From NCBI GenBank assembly GCA_031272575.1, contig JAISTO010000078.1, positions 1 through 7,282 of the forward strand: a DNA stretch of 7,282 nucleotides. Direction: 5' to 3'. The stretch is from Treponema sp. (GTDB lineage: Bacteria > Spirochaetota > Spirochaetia > Treponematales > Breznakiellaceae). Shown piece by piece: positions 4,282 through 7,282 of this stretch (positions within the stretch are counted from its first letter, which is position 1; each line of letters opens with the position of its first letter). The notes beneath the pieces are model-generated. The model was not told where the DNA came from, ran no database searches, and saw only the letters and a program-made list of their open reading frames with translations. The translations under genes and the position numbers were made by a program.

Positions 4282-6432
4282 TCACTCCGAGGGCCCCCCG
4301 AACTCGAGCGGCGCGAAGTAGCCCGCGCTGTCGCGGCCCGAGCGGTCCATCAGGTAGACCTCCGCGTCGACGGGCAGGAAGGCCTTGCCGAAGTTCGTCT
4401 GCAGGCCGGAGCGATAGGAAAGGCTATACGAGCCTGAAGGCCGGCCCGGCAGTTTGCGCAGTTCCGCCGCGACCCCCTCGCTGCGGTAGAGCGGGAGCGC
4501 CTTGCCGCCGGTCTGCTCGCAGATGAAGCGCAGGGACTCGTCAAGCGTGCCCCCCCCCACAAGCACCGCGTAGAAGACCGTGTCGTTGTTGGCAAGATAG
4601 GCCGCAAGTTCCGACAGGTTGTACTGCTCGAAGGCGAGTTCCCCTATGCCGCCGGATGTGACAAAGACCACGGCCCGCTTCTTCGCGCCCCCGAAGAGGG
4701 TCGAGGCCGCGAGGCGCAGGCCCTGGCCGAAGGTCCAGCGGGGGCTGTAAGACGCGGCGCTCCCCCTGGCCGCGGCTGCAAGGCTCCGCGGGCTTGCCTG
4801 GTCGAAGGCCTCGAGCAGGGGCTTCTGCCCGGCGGACACCACCGCCACGATGCGGCTGCCCGCGGCGCTTATGTCGCGGAGCGCGGCGGCCAGTTCGTCC
4901 GTATGCGCCTTCGCCTCCGGCGAGCGCTCGATGAGCACCGCGAGGCTGCTATCCGTGTTCCGCCACGCCGCCCCTTCGAAGCTCTGCGCGGCAACGGGCC
5001 TCCCCCCCTCGGTGATCAGGAAGTTGTTCGCGTCGAGCCCCACGATGGGGCGGCGGCGGCGGTCCTGCACCTGCACCTCGACCGTCACCAGGGGAAACGC
5101 GTCGGAGACGACCCGCTCTATCTGCACGAAGAGCCCGGACGCCATGTCAGCCATGCGGGTCATGATCGTGACCTCGCCCGTCTTGAAGTCGGCCGCGAGG
5201 ACATTGCCGTTCCGGTCGAGGGCCGCGTCCGTCAGCCTGACCCGCTCCGCGCTGCCCAGCACCCCCAGTTCCCGCACGATCGCGGTTTCCGGGTCGATCA
5301 CGAGGACGCGGTTCAAGTCGCTTGCAAGGAGCAGGCCGTTGTCGAGGAAGCGGAGGCTCTCCGGCGCGGCAAGCCCCTCGTCCGTCAATACCCCCAAAAA
5401 GCCGCCGGAACCGTCAAACATGACGATCTCTTTGCGCACGTTATCCGCAATGAAGACCCTGCCGCCCGCGGCCGCGATGCCGGTGGGGGACACGAGGCCC
5501 TCGTAAAAGGGCGATTTTTGCCCGAATGAAAGGAGGAAAGCGCCTGAGGGGTCGAACTTCGATACCCGCGCGTTCCCGTAATCCACCACATAGAGATAGC
5601 CGGCCGGGTCCACCGCGATGCCCTGCGGCCCGATGAACTGCCCCGGCCCCAGGCCCTTGTCCCCGATGTAGTACTGCCACTGCCCCTTCCCGTCGAGCAC
5701 GCTGACCCTGCAGCCGCGCGTCTCTGACACGTAGAAGTTTCCCTCGGGGCCGCGCGCTATCCCGTAGGGCCGGTCGAAGCCGTTAAGCGGCCCCCGCAGG
5801 CGCTCGCGGATGATCCCGTTGACGTCGATGCGGACGATCTCGTTGCTCCCGTAGGCCACGGTCCACACGGAGCCGTCCTCTTCGGGGAGCAGGTTGACCG
5901 GCTGCCGGTAGAGCCGGACATCACCATTAAGCCCCGGGTAGCGCCCTGACTCGACGAAGCGGTCGTCCCCCGCCGGATCGGCCCCCCCGAGCGGCGCCAG
6001 TTCGAGCGCGCGGCGGGTCTGCACCGTTTCGATGCTGCTCCCCAGAAGGAGCGAGGCGCCGCTGCTGTAGCCGTAAGCCCGAGCCGCCTCCCGCCACAGG
6101 TTGATCGCCGTGTCCTCGTAGCCCGCGCGGTAGTTCGCCTTGCCGAGCCACTCCAGGAAGAGCGGCTCCTCCGGCTTGTAGGAACGGGCCTGGTCGAAGG
6201 AGAGTATCGCCTCGTTGTACGCGGCCCGGTAGTAGGCCTGCACCCCAATGCGGAACGCGTCCATGCCGTAGACCATGTCGAGGTCGGGCATCCGCGTGTC
6301 GTCCTGCGCGTGAAGCGCGGGGGGGAATGCGAGCAGGGTGAGTAGAATGACGGGGAGGCCCCACGCTTTCCGCCGCGCCGGGGACGGTGGACGGTGGACG
6401 GTGGCAGCGGCGACGGCGGCAGCGGCCTTCAA
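4282..6432 (-). CDS. exported TPR / NHL-repeat / VWA-like protein
   Basis: Large predicted periplasmic or surface protein of 716 residues; no enzymatic role is evident. Residues 21-42 are a signal peptide (RRKAWGLPVILLTLLAF, cleavage near ALHA-QDD). Residues ~58-121 resemble TPR helices. Residues ~180-426 contain repeated NHL-type blades with motifs such as RPYGIA, GPQGIAVDPAGYLYVVDYGNARV and SPTGIA, consistent with a beta-propeller for protein binding. Residues ~495-665 resemble a von Willebrand A fold (SLAVLIERSPE, WTFGQGLRLA, AVVFVTSGG), but the metal-site Asp is replaced by Glu in LIERS and there is no D in VTSGG, so metal binding is doubtful. The TTG start at 6432 is chosen because AGGAGG (6439-6444) precedes it by six bases and it overlaps the TGA of the upstream TPR gene. 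The stretch between start and signal peptide is low-complexity and holds a 7-bp tandem repeat. Exact role unknown. Confidence 0.88.
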   Translation of the reverse strand: MKAAAAVAAATVHRPPSPARRKAWGLPVILLTLLAFPPALHAQDDTRMPDLDMVYGMDAFRIGVQAYYRAAYNEAILSFDQARSYKPEEPLFLEWLGKANYRAGYEDTAINLWREAARAYGYSSGASLLLGSSIETVQTRRALELAPLGGADPAGDDRFVESGRYPGLNGDVRLYRQPVNLLPEEDGSVWTVAYGSNEIVRIDVNGIIRERLRGPLNGFDRPYGIARGPEGNFYVSETRGCRVSVLDGKGQWQYYIGDKGLGPGQFIGPQGIAVDPAGYLYVVDYGNARVSKFDPSGAFLLSFGQKSPFYEGLVSPTGIAAAGGRVFIADNVRKEIVMFDGSGGFLGVLTDEGLAAPESLRFLDNGLLLASDLNRVLVIDPETAIVRELGVLGSAERVRLTDAALDRNGNVLAADFKTGEVTIMTRMADMASGLFVQIERVVSDAFPLVTVEVQVQDRRRRPIVGLDANNFLITEGGRPVAAQSFEGAAWRNTDSSLAVLIERSPEAKAHTDELAAALRDISAAGSRIVAVVSAGQKPLLEAFDQASPRSLAAAARGSAASYSPRWTFGQGLRLAASTLFGGAKKRAVVFVTSGGIGELAFEQYNLSELAAYLANNDTVFYAVLVGGGTLDESLRFICEQTGGKALPLYRSEGVAAELRKLPGRPSGSYSLSYRSGLQTNFGKAFLPVDAEVYLMDRSGRDSAGYFAPLEFGGPSE
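4550..4558 (-). repeat. G9 homopolymer tract in the VWA-like region
   Basis: Nine C on the plus strand, read as nine G in the coding strand. It encodes Val-Gly-Gly-Gly at residues 625-628. It is the longest single-base run I saw in the window; several runs of seven or eight occur elsewhere, including C8 at 2408-2415 in aroDE. Slippage here would shift the frame about 90 residues before the end. Confidence 0.9.
6382..6402. repeat. three-copy 7-bp tandem repeat (GGACGGT)
   Basis: Three exact head-to-tail GGACGGT units at 6382-6388, 6389-6395 and 6396-6402, read as ACCGTCC on the coding strand. They encode part of the stretch TVHRPPSP between the TTG start and the signal peptide of the NHL gene. 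As seven is not a multiple of three, gain or loss of one unit would change the frame. Confidence 0.9.
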
Positions 6433-7130
6433 TCGCGGCCTCCTGCCACTATGCGGTAGTGCTCGCGGATCACCTGCTCCTCTGGGGCCGCGTCGAGGGC
6501 GCGGCGCATCCAGAGCCGGGCCTCGGGCAGTTCCCCATGCTTGAAGTAGGCCCAGCCCAGCGAGTCGAGATAGGCCGCGTTCCGGGGCCGCAATTCGACC
6601 GCCTGCTTGCAGTACGCAAGCCCCCGCGTAATATCGATATCCCCATCGACCAGTACATACCCGATGCCGTTCAGGGCGGTGCCGTTTTGCTCGTCCATGC
6701 CCAGGGCCTTTTCGTAGCACTCGACCGCCTCGGGGAAGCGCTTCTGCGCCCAGGCCGCGTAGCCTTGCGCGTTATACAGCTGCGCTGACTCGAAGCCCGC
6801 GCCCGCGAGGCGGCCCAATTCGAACTCGGCCATCTTCGAGCGGCCGGTCTCGAGGTAGATGTAGGCAAGCACCATGCGGCACTGGTAGACGCGAAGCGGG
6901 TCCTCCCCGGAGGTGACCACCTGCTCGAGATAGAGCAGCGCCTCCTCGTAGCGGGCCAGTTTCGTGTAGCAGAGCCCCAGGTAGTACGCCAACTCGATCC
7001 CTTCCCCCTCCGCCAACTGCGCGGGATTCACCGCCAGCAGTTCCTCCAGCGCCGCTTCCCAGCGCTTTATGCGGTAGAGTTGTATCCCCTCGCGGAGCGA
7101 GCCGGAGGCGCTCTTTTCGCCTTTCGCCAT
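6429..7130 (-). CDS. TPR-repeat protein
   Basis: Predicted cytoplasmic protein-interaction scaffold of 233 residues, made almost entirely of tetratricopeptide helices. Recognisable units lie near residues 13-35 (GIQLYRIKRWEAALEELLAV), 46-79 (ELAYYLGLCYTKLARYEEAL), 116-149 (AQLYNAQGYAAWAQKRFPEA), 151-184 and 186-218 (AAYLDSLGWAYFKHGELPEA). There is no signal peptide. I chose the ATG at 7130 (MAKGEKSASGS) over the in-frame TTG at 7238. The upstream stretch would run through the promoter and through the repeats of the IS-like end. No ribosome binding site precedes 7130, and the promoter predicts an almost leaderless message. The end overlaps the start of the exported NHL gene by four bases, so the two proteins are probably made together, and the NHL protein also has TPR-like helices. 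Partner unknown. Confidence 0.88.
   Translation of the reverse strand: MAKGEKSASGSLREGIQLYRIKRWEAALEELLAVNPAQLAEGEGIELAYYLGLCYTKLARYEEALLYLEQVVTSGEDPLRVYQCRMVLAYIYLETGRSKMAEFELGRLAGAGFESAQLYNAQGYAAWAQKRFPEAVECYEKALGMDEQNGTALNGIGYVLVDGDIDITRGLAYCKQAVELRPRNAAYLDSLGWAYFKHGELPEARLWMRRALDAAPEEQVIREHYRIVAGGRD
6439..6444 (-). promoter_or_regulatory. ribosome binding site supporting a TTG start for the NHL gene
   Basis: Minus-strand AGGAGG, within the last codons of the TPR gene, is six bases before TTG 6432. That TTG overlaps the TPR stop in the sequence TTGA. No ATG or GTG lies between the site and the signal peptide, so this is the best-supported start. Confidence 0.8.
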
Positions 7131-7139
7131 GATGGGGGT

Positions 7140-7169
7140 ATGGTAGCGCGGCGCGGGGGAGGGAGTCAA
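7140..7169 (-). promoter_or_regulatory. sigma70-type promoter of the TPR-NHL operon
   Basis: On the minus strand TTGACT (7169-7164) and TACCAT (7145-7140) are separated by 18 bases; they match the consensus at five and four of six positions. Transcription would begin about seven bases downstream, near 7133, only two or three bases before the ATG at 7130. The -35 box is 11 bases from the apparent edge of the IS-like element. Confidence 0.5.
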
Positions 7170-7240
7170 GGGGGCGCGATGCCTCAAGAAAAATGTTACC
7201 GAAAAGGGCCAGTGCCTCAAATTAAAAATGTTACCCAAAT

Positions 7241-7246
7241 TATAAT
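7241..7246 (+). promoter_or_regulatory. perfect -10 box (TATAAT) facing into the IS-like element
   Basis: An exact TATAAT lies 28 bases before the ATG at 7274. No good -35 box is visible at 16-18 bases upstream, where the sequence is part of the second terminal repeat. Confidence 0.4.
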
Positions 7247-7273
7247 TAAGGGTGCCACAAGGAGGGCGCCCGA

Positions 7274-7282
7274 ATGGGGTTA
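7274..7282 (+). CDS. start of a gene cut by the window edge, possibly the IS transposase
   Basis: ATG GGG TTA (Met-Gly-Leu) is preceded by AAGGAGG at 7259-7265 with an eight-base spacer and by a TATAAT box. Only three codons are visible, so the product cannot be read. Its position just inside IS21-like terminal repeats suggests an istA-type transposase. Confidence 0.45.

Larger units (their letters stand above)
7180..7282 (+). mobile_element. left end of an IS21-type insertion sequence (runs off the window)
   Basis: Two direct repeats, 7180-7200 and 7213-7235, both read TGCCTCAA, then a short variable part, then AAAAATGTTACC. They begin with TG and repeat at 33-35-base spacing. IS21-family elements are known for TG...CA ends and several direct terminal repeats, with the transposase gene reading inward from the left end. 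Here a TATAAT box, a ribosome binding site and an ATG follow in that direction. The transposase itself is outside the window, so the family is inferred from the end structure only. Confidence 0.55.

Noticed and set aside
4850..5529. Two long plus-strand frames opposite the NHL gene
   Set aside because: Both are antisense to the NHL repeats and VWA-like region and have low-complexity Arg/Ser/Pro or Arg/His-rich translations.
6433..6720. N-terminal extension of the NHL gene by 96 codons
   Set aside because: It overlaps the TPR gene in another frame, reads as Arg/Pro/Gly-rich shadow sequence, and the TTG at 6432 has a strong ribosome binding site next to a signal peptide.

Overview
The window looks like chromosome from a GC-rich spirochaete, most likely treponeme-like. 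This is inferred from three things: a fused AroD-AroE protein, a large exported TPR/NHL/VWA-like protein of a kind I associate with treponemes, and a galactokinase of the 'GGNHTDH' type. Codon third positions are strongly G/C in every gene I accept. The non-coding patches at 502-611 and 4105-4265 and the right edge are visibly richer in A/T.

Layout: on the plus strand at the left end, a 51-residue rubredoxin (48-203) is followed one base later by a small unrecognised gene (205-501). Everything else up to about 7130 is on the minus strand. Read in the direction of transcription, it contains: a cytoplasmic TPR protein (7130-6429); a 716-residue exported TPR/NHL/VWA-like protein (6432-4282) that overlaps it by four bases; a 168-base palindrome-rich gap; a secreted-type protein with a Pro/Ala-rich linker (3505-4113) whose original start codon seems lost; the bifunctional 3-dehydroquinate dehydratase/shikimate dehydrogenase (3497-1992); and a galactokinase (1951-572). 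The plus and minus gene sets converge on a large palindrome at 512-607.

Functional links are limited. The TPR and NHL genes form a tightly coupled pair. The exported gene and aroDE are also tightly spaced, with the aroDE ribosome binding site overlapping the upstream stop codon. AroDE would supply two steps of the shikimate pathway, and GalK would phosphorylate galactose or a related sugar. No shared pathway is evident.

The noteworthy material is structural. A family of palindromic elements with the core CTGCCCACT appears twice. One copy supplies the last eleven codons of galK, and the other sits where the start of the exported gene should be. A three-copy 7-bp repeat lies between the TTG start and the signal peptide of the NHL gene, which also carries a G9 tract. 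The right edge (from about 7180) looks like the left end of an IS21-type insertion sequence, with two direct terminal repeats, a TATAAT box, a ribosome binding site and the first codons of an inward-facing gene. I see no clear new multi-gene system; the repeat family and the altered gene ends are the best leads.
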